DNA of 64,000 bases from Bradyrhizobium sp. LLZ17. GTDB lineage: Bacteria > Pseudomonadota > Alphaproteobacteria > Rhizobiales > Xanthobacteraceae. The stretch spans positions 4,588,001 through 4,652,000 of the forward strand of contig NZ_CP165734.1 in the NCBI RefSeq assembly GCF_041200145.1, given 5' to 3'. The notes beneath the pieces are model-generated. The model worked only from the letters and a program-made list of their open reading frames with translations, did not search any database and was not told where the DNA came from. This document shows positions 33,620 to 45,982 of this stretch, piece after piece; the first letter of the stretch is position 1, and each line of letters opens with the position of its first letter. The translations under genes and the position numbers were made by a program.

Positions 33620-34977
33620 TGCGCAAGACTTCAGTTATCCTCCTCAGCGCGGCCACCGGTGCGGCGCTGACGCTGTTCGTGACCCAGCCGCGCGCGGTGT
33701 TCATCGGCTCCAGCGCGCGAGCCGCGACCGCGGACACCTATCGCCAGCTCAATCTGTTCGGCGACGTCTTCGAGCGCGTGCGCTCCGACTATGTCGAGAA
33801 GCCCGACGACACCAAGCTGATCGAATCCGCCATCAGCGGCATGCTCTCCGGCCTCGATCCGCATTCGAGCTACATGGACGCCAAGAGCTTCCGCGACATG
33901 CAGGTGCAGACCCGCGGTGAGTTCGGCGGCCTCGGCATCGAGGTCACCATGGAAGACGGCCTGATCAAGGTGGTCTCGCCGATCGACGACACGCCCGCTT
34001 CGCGCGCCGGCGTCATGGCCAACGACATCATCACCAATCTCGACGACGAGGCGGTGCAGGGCCTGACCCTGAACCAGGCCGTCGAGAAGATGCGCGGCCC
34101 CGTCAACACCAAGATCAAGCTCAAGATCGTCCGCAAGGGCCAGGACAATCCGATCGACGTCACGCTGGTGCGCGACAACATCCGCGTCCGCTCGGTGCGC
34201 GCGCGCGTCGAGGCCGACGACATCGCCTATATCCGCATCACCACCTTCAACGAGCAGACCACCGAGGGCCTCAAGAAGGAGGTCGCCAACCTCTCGAGCC
34301 AGATCGGCGACAAGCTCAAGGGCTACGTCATCGACCTCCGCAACAATCCGGGGGGCCTGCTCGAGGAAGCCGTGACCGTGTCCGACTCCTTCCTGGAGAA
34401 GGGCGAGATCGTCTCGACCCGCGGCCGCAATGCCGAGGAGACCCAGCGTCGCACCGCCCACGCGGGCGACCTGACCAAGGGCAAGCCGGTCATCGTGCTG
34501 GTCAACGGCGGCTCGGCTTCGGCCTCCGAGATCGTCGCCGGCGCGCTGCAGGACCACAAGCGTGCGACCATCGTCGGCACGCGCTCGTTCGGCAAGGGCT
34601 CGGTGCAGACCATCATCCCGCTCGGCTCGGGTAACGGCGCGCTGCGTCTGACCACGGCGCGTTATTACACGCCGTCGGGGAAGTCGATCCAGGCCAAGGG
34701 CATCGTGCCCGATATCGAAGTGCTTCAGGACGTGCCGGATGAGTTGAAGTCCCGCACCGACACCAAGGGCGAGGCCTCGCTGCGTGGCCATCTCAAGAAC
34801 GACGGCGACGAGAAGACCGGCTCGCAGTCCTATGTCCCGCCGGACGCCAAGGACGACAAGGCGCTCAAGCTCGCCGACGATTTGCTCCACGGCATCAAGA
34901 GCAGCGCCTCCGCGGCGCCCACGCCGGGCAGCGACAACAAGGGCACGCCGACCGACAAGCCCAAAGCGGCGAACTAG
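33616..34977 (+). CDS. ctpA: C-terminal processing periplasmic protease (S41)
   Basis: 453 residues. An N-terminal membrane anchor or signal ('TSVILLSAATGAALTLFVTQ') precedes a PDZ domain (about residues 90-180, 'GEFGGLGIEVTMEDGLIKVV') and the S41 protease domain: the nucleophilic Ser in 'VNGGSASASEIVAGALQD' and the general-base Lys in 'SFGKGSVQTIIPLG'. It trims C-termini of periplasmic envelope proteins. The tail (about 405-453) is charged and Ala/Lys-rich. The start overlaps the stop of the envC-like gene (ATGA), so the two are translated together; a strong terminator follows at about 35003. Confidence 0.95.
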   Translation: MMRKTSVILLSAATGAALTLFVTQPRAVFIGSSARAATADTYRQLNLFGDVFERVRSDYVEKPDDTKLIESAISGMLSGLDPHSSYMDAKSFRDMQVQTRGEFGGLGIEVTMEDGLIKVVSPIDDTPASRAGVMANDIITNLDDEAVQGLTLNQAVEKMRGPVNTKIKLKIVRKGQDNPIDVTLVRDNIRVRSVRARVEADDIAYIRITTFNEQTTEGLKKEVANLSSQIGDKLKGYVIDLRNNPGGLLEEAVTVSDSFLEKGEIVSTRGRNAEETQRRTAHAGDLTKGKPVIVLVNGGSASASEIVAGALQDHKRATIVGTRSFGKGSVQTIIPLGSGNGALRLTTARYYTPSGKSIQAKGIVPDIEVLQDVPDELKSRTDTKGEASLRGHLKNDGDEKTGSQSYVPPDAKDDKALKLADDLLHGIKSSASAAPTPGSDNKGTPTDKPKAAN

Positions 34978-35002
34978 CTCGTCGCTTCACTGATCTCTCG
35001 AC

Positions 35003-35031
35003 AAAGGGCGGCTCCCGGAGCCGCCCTTTTT
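35003..35031 (+). terminator. Rho-independent terminator after ctpA
   Basis: AAAGGGCGGCTCC and GGAGCCGCCCTTTTT form a strong GC-rich stem ending in five T. It ends the nadD-rsfS-rlmH-envC-ctpA transcript. Confidence 0.9.
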
Positions 35032-35124
35032 GCTTGGGCGTTTCACGCGCTCTCCGGCCTATCCCGGCCTGCCGCCGCCTGACCCCGGCGTGGTATCGTC
35101 GGCGCCAGTGATTCGGGATCGCGC

Positions 35125-36354
35125 ATGACTGAAATGACCGATGATCTGAGCACCCCACTCGGACAGGACAAGCCGCGCCGAAAACGCCGGCTGCGGCTGC
35201 CGTTCACGGCCATGCAGGCGCTGGCCATGCTGCTCGGCCTGTTCCTGGCCGCCTTCGCCGGCTTCGCCATCTTCAACAAGGATCCGCTTGGCGGCGAGCC
35301 GATGACCCGGCTTGCGATCCGCGACCCGAAGACTACCGACGCGAAACCCGCCGCGGAACCGGCCGGACATGGGCAGGAGAGCAAACAAGAGAGCAAGCAC
35401 GACACCAAGGAGGCGCCGAAGCAGACCTCCTCCGGCGAGAACAAGACCGTCACCATGATCGACGGCTCCACCGGCGCACGCCACGACGTGGTGATCGGCG
35501 GTGGCGACGCCGCCGACAAGGGCGAGGCTGCCTCCGCGGCACCGGCCGTCGTGGCCGGGATCGACTCCAAACTACTGGAGAAGTCGCGCTACGGCATGAT
35601 CCCGGCGATGTCGGGGGATCTGAAGCCGTTCAACGTCTACGCGGCCGAGGCCGACCGCGCCAAGGCCGCGAAAATGCCAGTGGTCGCGATCGTGATCGGC
35701 GGCCTCGGCGTCGGTGCCGCCAAGACCACCGAGGCTATCATGAAGCTGCCTGCGGCGGTGACGCTGGCCTTCACGCCCTATGGCTCCGATCCCGGCAAGC
35801 TCGCCGAGCGGGCCCGCGCCCAGCGCCACGAGATCTTCCTCCAGATTCCGATGGAGCCCTACGATTTCCCGGACAATGATCCGGGCCCGCAGACGCTGCT
35901 GACCTCGCTGACCGTCGACCAGAACACGGACCGCCTGTACTGGCACCTGAGCCGGATGCAGGGCTACGCCGGCATCACCAATTTCATGGGCGCCCGCTTC
36001 GTGGCAACCGAGGCGGCGATGCAACCGATCATCCGCGAAGCCTCCAGGCGCGGGCTCGGCTTCTTCGACGATGGCTCCTCGCCGCGCAGCATCGCGCCCC
36101 AGGTCGCGGGAAGCCTGGCGGTTCCGTTCGGCAAGGGCGACATCGCCATCGACGCGGTGCCAACCCCGGCCGAGATCGACCGGGCCCTGAACAAGCTCGA
36201 ATCGGTCGCGCGCGAGCGGGGTGTCGCGGTCGGCACCGCCTCAGCCCTCCCTGTCTCGATCGAGCGGGTCGGCGCCTGGACCAAAACTTTGAGTGACCGG
36301 GGTATCCTTTTGGTGCCATTGACAACCGCGATGCTGAAATCAAAATCCAGCTAA
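35125..36354 (+). CDS. Divergent polysaccharide deacetylase family protein
   Basis: 409 residues. An N-terminal transmembrane helix (about residues 28-50, 'TAMQALAMLLGLFLAAFAGF') is followed by a low-complexity linker rich in Lys, Glu, Thr and Ala, and then the divergent polysaccharide deacetylase (DUF610) fold: 'PVVAIVIGGLGVGAAKTTEA', 'LPAAVTLAFTPYGSDPGKLA', 'GITNFMGARFVATEAAMQPI' and 'GLGFFDDGSSPRSIAPQVAG'. Family members act on cell-envelope polysaccharides in the periplasm, though their activity is poorly defined. The typical order in rhizobia is ctpA - this gene - rppH, as here. It is well separated from ctpA by a terminator. Confidence 0.88.
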   Translation: MTEMTDDLSTPLGQDKPRRKRRLRLPFTAMQALAMLLGLFLAAFAGFAIFNKDPLGGEPMTRLAIRDPKTTDAKPAAEPAGHGQESKQESKHDTKEAPKQTSSGENKTVTMIDGSTGARHDVVIGGGDAADKGEAASAAPAVVAGIDSKLLEKSRYGMIPAMSGDLKPFNVYAAEADRAKAAKMPVVAIVIGGLGVGAAKTTEAIMKLPAAVTLAFTPYGSDPGKLAERARAQRHEIFLQIPMEPYDFPDNDPGPQTLLTSLTVDQNTDRLYWHLSRMQGYAGITNFMGARFVATEAAMQPIIREASRRGLGFFDDGSSPRSIAPQVAGSLAVPFGKGDIAIDAVPTPAEIDRALNKLESVARERGVAVGTASALPVSIERVGAWTKTLSDRGILLVPLTTAMLKSKSS

Positions 36355-36426
36355 ATCAACGAATTGGCACGGCAGTGGTCCCAGGGCTCGACAGGCCGGC
36401 CGGCAGTACGCGAGAGGTCTGGCGGA

Positions 36427-36930
36427 ATGGCGCGTTATGAGGATCTGCCCTACCGAACCTGCGTCGGAGTGATGCTGATCAACAACAAGGGCCTGGTGTT
36501 CATCGGCCGCCGCGCCGGCGGCATCGAGCATGTCGACGACACCCATGTCTGGCAGATGCCGCAGGGCGGCGTCGATCCCGGCGAGGACACCTGGGAGGCC
36601 GCCAAGCGCGAGCTCTATGAAGAGACCAGCGTGCGCTCCGTCGAGCGGCTCGGCGAGGTGCCGGACTGGCTGATCTACGACATCCCGCGCACGGTCGCCG
36701 GCCGCGCCTGGAAGGGCCGCTACCGCGGCCAGCGTCAGAAATGGTTCGCGGTGCGCTTCACCGGCAAGGACAGCGAGATCAACGTCGCCAATCCCGGCGG
36801 CGGCCACAAGGCCGAGTTCGTGAACTGGCGCTGGGAGCCGATGAAGAACCTGACCGAGCTGATCATTCCTTTCAAGCGCCCGGTCTATGAGCGCGTGGTG
36901 AAGGAATTCTCCGCGCTCGCGGAGCAGTGA
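36427..36930 (+). CDS. rppH: RNA pyrophosphohydrolase (Nudix), copy 1
   Basis: 167 residues. The Nudix box is '[20 protein letters not shown]' and the RppH family hallmarks '[20 protein letters not shown]', 'VWQMPQGG' and '[20 protein letters not shown]' are present. It removes pyrophosphate from 5'-triphosphate mRNA ends, triggering decay by RNase E. ATG 36427 gives the conserved N-terminus; an in-frame extension to 36364 does not match. The next gene is a homologous Nudix gene only about 80 bases downstream, forming a tandem pair. Confidence 0.95.
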   Translation: MARYEDLPYRTCVGVMLINNKGLVFIGRRAGGIEHVDDTHVWQMPQGGVDPGEDTWEAAKRELYEETSVRSVERLGEVPDWLIYDIPRTVAGRAWKGRYRGQRQKWFAVRFTGKDSEINVANPGGGHKAEFVNWRWEPMKNLTELIIPFKRPVYERVVKEFSALAEQ

Positions 36931-37011
36931 TTACGCCGTCAATCCCGGACATGCGAAGCAGGACCTCAGGTGCGCGATCGCGTGTCTGGGGATAAGCGAA
37001 GAAAGAAGTCC

Positions 37012-37518
37012 GTGACTGATCAAAAGCCCTACCGTCCCAATGTCGGGATCGCGCTGTTCAACACCGATGGCCGTGTCCTGATCGGTCATCGCTTCAAAGG
37101 CGATGGGCCAGAGATCATCCTGCCCGGCCTCGATTGGCAGATGCCGCAAGGCGGCGTCGACGAAGGCGAGAACCTGCGCGACGCCGCGATCCGCGAGCTC
37201 TGGGAAGAAACCAGCGTCACAAGCGCGGACTATCTTGGCGAGACCGATTGGTTCACCTACGAATTCCCGCCTTACGACGGACCGCAGACCCATCGCTTGG
37301 CGAAATTCCGCGGCCAGCGCCAGAAATGGTTCGCGCTGCGCTTCACCGGTCGCGATGACGAGATCGACCCTTTGACGCCGCGCAACGGACAGCCTGCGGA
37401 GTTCGATGCGTGGCGCTGGGAAAATCTCGATCGGGTCGCCGATCTCGTCGTGCCGTTCCGGCGCGAGGTCTATCAGGTGGTGGCGAAGCAGTTCGCGCGC
37501 TTCGCCAGCAAGATTTGA
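37012..37518 (+). CDS. RppH-like Nudix hydrolase, copy 2
   Basis: 168 residues from GTG 37012. It keeps the Nudix box 'GGVDEGENLRDAAIRELWEE' and shares 'WQMPQGG' and '[20 protein letters not shown]' with the upstream rppH, but has a longer loop between them ('SADYLGETDWFTYEFPPYDG') and differs at the N-terminus. It may be a second RNA pyrophosphohydrolase or a dinucleoside polyphosphate hydrolase; which substrate each copy uses is not evident. GTG 36970 is an alternative start with an AGGA site. A palindromic repeat follows. Confidence 0.88.
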   Translation: MTDQKPYRPNVGIALFNTDGRVLIGHRFKGDGPEIILPGLDWQMPQGGVDEGENLRDAAIRELWEETSVTSADYLGETDWFTYEFPPYDGPQTHRLAKFRGQRQKWFALRFTGRDDEIDPLTPRNGQPAEFDAWRWENLDRVADLVVPFRREVYQVVAKQFARFASKI

Positions 37519-37546
37519 AATCGCGAAAACAGGCGCGGCGCGCCTC

Positions 37547-37675
37547 GTCCTTCGAGACGACCGCTTCGCGGTCTCCTCAGGATGAGGCTAAGCGCAATCG
37601 CAGCTCGTCGAAACTGCTGCCGCACACTCGGTCCTCATCCTGAGGGTCCGCCAAAGGCGGGCGTCTCGAAGGATG
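37547..37675. repeat. Palindromic repeat, CGTCCTTCGAGAC family
   Basis: Arms CGTCCTTCGAGAC (left) and GTCTCGAAGGATG (right), with internal CTCAGGATGAGG / CCTCATCCTGAG pairs. A long foldback intergenic element between the Nudix gene and the convergent cyclase gene. Confidence 0.75.
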
Positions 37676-37753
37676 GCCGCAGAGAAAACCTCCCCCACAA
37701 GGGAGAGGGAACGCAGCTTCGTCGGAGCGCCAAGCGAGCCTCGTCCATCAGCT

Positions 37754-39397
37754 CTAATTCGTCGGCCCGACCGTGAACGGGCCGATCGCGATCACGTGGC
37801 AGTCGCTGTCGTGCTTGACGCAATCGGCGAGCGCGGCGTTGACCGCGGTCTGCTCGTCCGCGGCCTTGAGGCCGAGGCCCGGGCGGCCTGAGGTGCCGAC
37901 GGCGACCGCATTCCAGCCCATGGCGTCGCCGAGCTTGCGCACGACATCGTCGCGCGCATCGGCGACGATCGACGAATTGCTCGCGGCGTGGAAGAAGCCG
38001 GTGACCCTGAGCAGGGTGGGGATCGGCACGACGAAATTGTCGTCGACCGCAACAACCATGCAGGCAACCCCGGCGAGCGCACCGCAGGATTCCAGCGATC
38101 GCCGCGTCGCTTCGTCCACCGATGGAGCGCCCAGCGTCATGAAGTACTGGCCACCCGGCCCGAGCGCGACCGCGCGGGATTTCGCGGCCGGTGCAAACAT
38201 GTTTTCGAGGCGTACCTTTGTCGCATCGCGCACCATCGGAAAATCCTTCGACGCGAACGGATGCTCGGTCGTGGCATCGTGCCGAAGCCAGGGTTGCGGC
38301 GGCATCGGCGGCTTGCCATGCGTATAGACGACCGAATTGCCGACGGCGTAAAGCTCGCAACGTCGCGGCGATTGCGCGGCATCCGCACGCTTCTGGCATT
38401 GATCGAGCGCCATGTTGCGCGCTGCTTCTTCGCTCGGCTGGTTGAGGCCGGTCCCGCTGAACCCGGCAATATTCAGGGCGTAGGCTTTGTAATCGTTGGA
38501 TGCCGCGTACTCATTACTGAGAAAGCCGCGGGCGCGGTCGCTGATGAAGGGCACGCTGTCAGCGGAAAACTTGCCGCCTGAGGCGGCCGGCGGCGACGGC
38601 GTGGCCGCAGCCGCCGCGCTTTGGGTGGGCGTCGGCATGGGCATCGGCGCCTTCATAGCCGTCGTGGGTGTTGGGCTGGGTGACGCCGTCACCACCGGGC
38701 TCGGCACCGCCGCGACGGAAGAGGATCCGTCCTTGCTGGTCTCGAGCTTGGTGAAATAGAGGAAGCCGCTGACACCGATCGCGACGACGGAGACCACGCC
38801 GACCACCAGCGGCCACATCCAGTTCGGCGCGGGTGCGGCCTTCGCCACCTTCTTGATCTGCGGCGTTGCGTAAGTACCGTCCTCGCGCCGCATCGCCACC
38901 ATGTAGGCGTGCACCGGCGTCGGGATGTTCTTGACCTCCTGCGCGCCGATATCCGCAAACTGCACCGACAGCTTGTTGGCGACCTGCTCGTGCACGGCGC
39001 GGGAGATGCAGATGCCGCCGACTTCGGCGAGGCCTTCCAGCCGTGCCGCGATGTTGACGCCGTCGCCGAGAAGATCGCCGTCGCGTTCGACCACGTCACC
39101 GATGGTGATGCCGATGCGAAACGACATCTGCCGGCTCGGCGGATAAGCCATGTTGCGGGTCCGCAAGCTTTCCTGGATGTCGATCGCGCAGCGCACCGCG
39201 TCGACCGCGCTCGGGAATTCCGCGAGCACGGCATCGCCGGCCGTGTTGAAGATGCGTCCGTTCGCCTTGGCGATGAAATCGTCGACGACGGAGCGATAGG
39301 ACGCGAGACGCCGCAGCGTCTCCTCCTCGTCTTCCGCGACCAGCCTCGAATAACCGGCAATATCGGCCGCGAAAATCGCCGCGATCTTGCGTTTCAT
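37754..39397 (-). CDS. Class III adenylate/guanylate cyclase fused to DUF4189
   Basis: 547 residues. Residues 1-170 are a class III cyclase domain with metal-binding Asp12 ('IFAADIAGYSRL') and Asp55 ('NTAGDAVLAEF') and transition-state residues Asn115 and Arg119 ('GDGVNIAARLE'), so it is probably active. A transmembrane helix (about 192-216, 'WMWPLVVGVVSVVAIGVSGF') and a Pro/Thr/Ala-rich linker lead to an extracytoplasmic C-terminal region with two DUF4189-like units ('SEEAARNMALDQCQ', 'AADEQTAVNAALADCVKH') with conserved Cys. Inference: an envelope-facing region signals to a cytoplasmic cyclase. No downstream effector is adjacent. Confidence 0.85.
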   Translation of the reverse strand: MKRKIAAIFAADIAGYSRLVAEDEEETLRRLASYRSVVDDFIAKANGRIFNTAGDAVLAEFPSAVDAVRCAIDIQESLRTRNMAYPPSRQMSFRIGITIGDVVERDGDLLGDGVNIAARLEGLAEVGGICISRAVHEQVANKLSVQFADIGAQEVKNIPTPVHAYMVAMRREDGTYATPQIKKVAKAAPAPNWMWPLVVGVVSVVAIGVSGFLYFTKLETSKDGSSSVAAVPSPVVTASPSPTPTTAMKAPMPMPTPTQSAAAAATPSPPAASGGKFSADSVPFISDRARGFLSNEYAASNDYKAYALNIAGFSGTGLNQPSEEAARNMALDQCQKRADAAQSPRRCELYAVGNSVVYTHGKPPMPPQPWLRHDATTEHPFASKDFPMVRDATKVRLENMFAPAAKSRAVALGPGGQYFMTLGAPSVDEATRRSLESCGALAGVACMVVAVDDNFVVPIPTLLRVTGFFHAASNSSIVADARDDVVRKLGDAMGWNAVAVGTSGRPGLGLKAADEQTAVNAALADCVKHDSDCHVIAIGPFTVGPTN

Positions 39398-39522
39398 CTG
39401 CGACCGGCCCCTGGAACAAAATCCGCGAGCAGAATGCCGCTATCGGCGGCGCGGTGCAACAAAGTTTCAGCGCCCGCCACGGCCGTGACGAGCGCTGAAC
39501 TTATTCAAGAATCTCGCGTCCC

Positions 39523-39547
39523 AAGCCCCGGAGCGGTACCCCGGGGC

Positions 39548-39549
<2 letters not shown>
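39523..39549. other. Hairpin at the atpC stop codon
   Basis: AAGCCCCGG / CCGGGGCTT form a 9-bp stem overlapping the stop codon of atpC. No T-run follows on the minus strand, so it is not a standard terminator, though it could contribute to 3'-end formation. Confidence 0.4.
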
Positions 39550-42412
<2,863 letters not shown>

Positions 42413-42465
42413 TCTTCGTTCACCCCGGCGATCAGCCTGTAGCTGGACCGCGACCCTATCTTATC

Positions 42466-42549
42466 GTCATGCCCGGGCTTGTCCCGGGCATCCACGTCTT
42501 CGTCTCCACGCGGTGACGCGTGGATGGCCGGGACAAGCCCGGCCATGAC
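42466..42549. repeat. Palindromic repeat, GTCATGCCCGGGC family (copy 3), in atp operon
   Basis: Starts GTCATGCCCGGGCTTGTCCC and ends GACAAGCCCGGCCATGAC; a near-perfect foldback. It lies in the 146-base gap between atpA (stop at 42559) and atpG (start at 42412). Confidence 0.85.
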
Positions 42550-42558
42550 GGCTAACTG

Positions 42559-44648
<2,090 letters not shown>

Positions 44649-45286
44649 AGACGCGCTCTTTTAGCTGTCAAATTCGCAAGGGAAAAACCGTCGCCACAAA
44701 GCGGCGCCTAGCGATCCAAGCCCTTGGAATTCAAGCGGGACTTCGATTTTCGGCCGGCACGGGACGTGCCGGGACCGTTAAAATCGCGGCTTTGCTAACA
44801 TAGCAGGCGCGCACGTGCAACATGACGCCAAATTAAAGGCACGAGGTTCTGTCGCCGGTTCATCGCAGTTGGCGACCTGTCCACGCCGACTTTCATGTCG
44901 CCCTGCCGTGTCACGGAATTGCCGCGAGCATTACCGTCGCAAGCGCGCCCATTCGTTCCTGCCCTCAGCGCATAGCGGCCATGAACACGGCTCGCTGATC
45001 CGTGAATCCGTCCGCCCGCCGAATACTTACCGAATTCTAAATGCCGCCCGCGATAACTTCATTTTACAGTATTCGTAAGTAATAGTTAGGTTAATAATTG
45101 GTTAAAGCGAAAGATTACGGAACATTGGTTGAATATCAGCGCCGGTAACAAGATGTTTCAGCCGCACACATAGCGGAATTACTGCCCAATTCACGCCTCA
45201 TTGCGCAACGAAACGCCAACCCGCTCACAAACTGATGGGGGCTCCTCTAGCCACATATGTGGCAATACTAGCTTAGGGACCACTAA
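44649..45286. other. Divergent region between atp operon and rlpA
   Basis: About 640 bases with no convincing gene. It is relatively AT-rich around 45030-45130 and must carry promoters for the atp operon (minus strand) and rlpA (plus strand). No consensus promoter, riboswitch or small RNA could be defined with confidence. Confidence 0.5.
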
Positions 45287-45796
45287 ATGCTGTCTTTGAT
45301 GAAGCTGGGCTTCGTGACCCGGCCGCGTACGGCGATCGCTTTCGCCGCTGCAACTCTCCTCATCGGTGGAACTGCCACCGAGGCTTCCGCCAAATCCAGG
45401 CATCACCACCACTACTCGCACCATTACCGCCACCACGCCGCCGAGACCGATTCCAGCGTGACCTCCGATTGGCGCAACGCCAACGCGTCCATCACGTCGT
45501 CCTCGGGCACCGGGCGCTCCTTTTCGGGCATGGCCTCGTTCTACGGCAACGAGTCCGGCAGCAAGACCGCGTCGGGCCAGCGCTTCAACCAGAACGCCAT
45601 GACCGCGGCGCACCGTTCCCTGCCGTTCGGCACCAAGCTGCGCGTCACCCATGGCGGTTCCAGCGTCATCGTCACCATCAATGACCGTGGCCCGTTCGTG
45701 CGCGGCCGGGTGCTCGACCTCTCCACGGGTGCTGCCCGCGCCATCGGCCTCACCGGCGCCGGCGTCGGCCGCGTCACCGCCGAGGTCGTCTCCTAA
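45287..45796 (+). CDS. RlpA-like septal ring lytic transglycosylase (DPBB domain)
   Basis: 169 residues. A signal peptide (about residues 1-36, 'TAIAFAAATLLIGGTATEAS') is followed by a His-rich linker and a double-psi beta-barrel: 'GMASFYGNESGSKTASGQRF', 'TAAHRSLPFGTKLRV' and 'VTINDRGPFVRGRVLDLSTG' (the catalytic Asp region). RlpA enzymes cleave glycan strands without stem peptides at the division site. There is no SPOR domain, unlike E. coli RlpA, so localisation must differ. It stands alone with a terminator downstream. Confidence 0.9.
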   Translation: MLSLMKLGFVTRPRTAIAFAAATLLIGGTATEASAKSRHHHHYSHHYRHHAAETDSSVTSDWRNANASITSSSGTGRSFSGMASFYGNESGSKTASGQRFNQNAMTAAHRSLPFGTKLRVTHGGSSVIVTINDRGPFVRGRVLDLSTGAARAIGLTGAGVGRVTAEVVS

Positions 45797-45845
45797 CCGC
45801 CCGACGCGCCGCGCAGCACGAGCAGCTTGCCGCGCGCGTGAACAA

Positions 45846-45876
45846 GCCCGCCGTCTTGGGGGACGGCGGGCTTTTT
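45846..45876 (+). terminator. Terminator after rlpA
   Basis: GCCCGCCGTC / GACGGCGGGC with a 6-base loop, followed by TTTTT. A strong Rho-independent terminator. Confidence 0.9.
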
Positions 45877-45887
45877 GTTGCATTGTC

Positions 45888-45972
45888 GTAGCCCGGAGGG
45901 AGCGCAGCGTAGTCCGGGATTCGTGCATACGGAGCGGCTGTCCCGGATTGCGCTTCGCTTCATCCGGGCTAC
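45888..45972. repeat. Palindromic repeat, GTAGCCCGG family
   Basis: Starts GTAGCCCGGAG and ends CATCCGGGCTAC, with internal TCCGGGA / TCCCGGA pairs. A dispersed foldback element between rlpA and the convergent priA gene. Confidence 0.75.
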
Positions 45973-45982
45973 AGCGCAGCGT

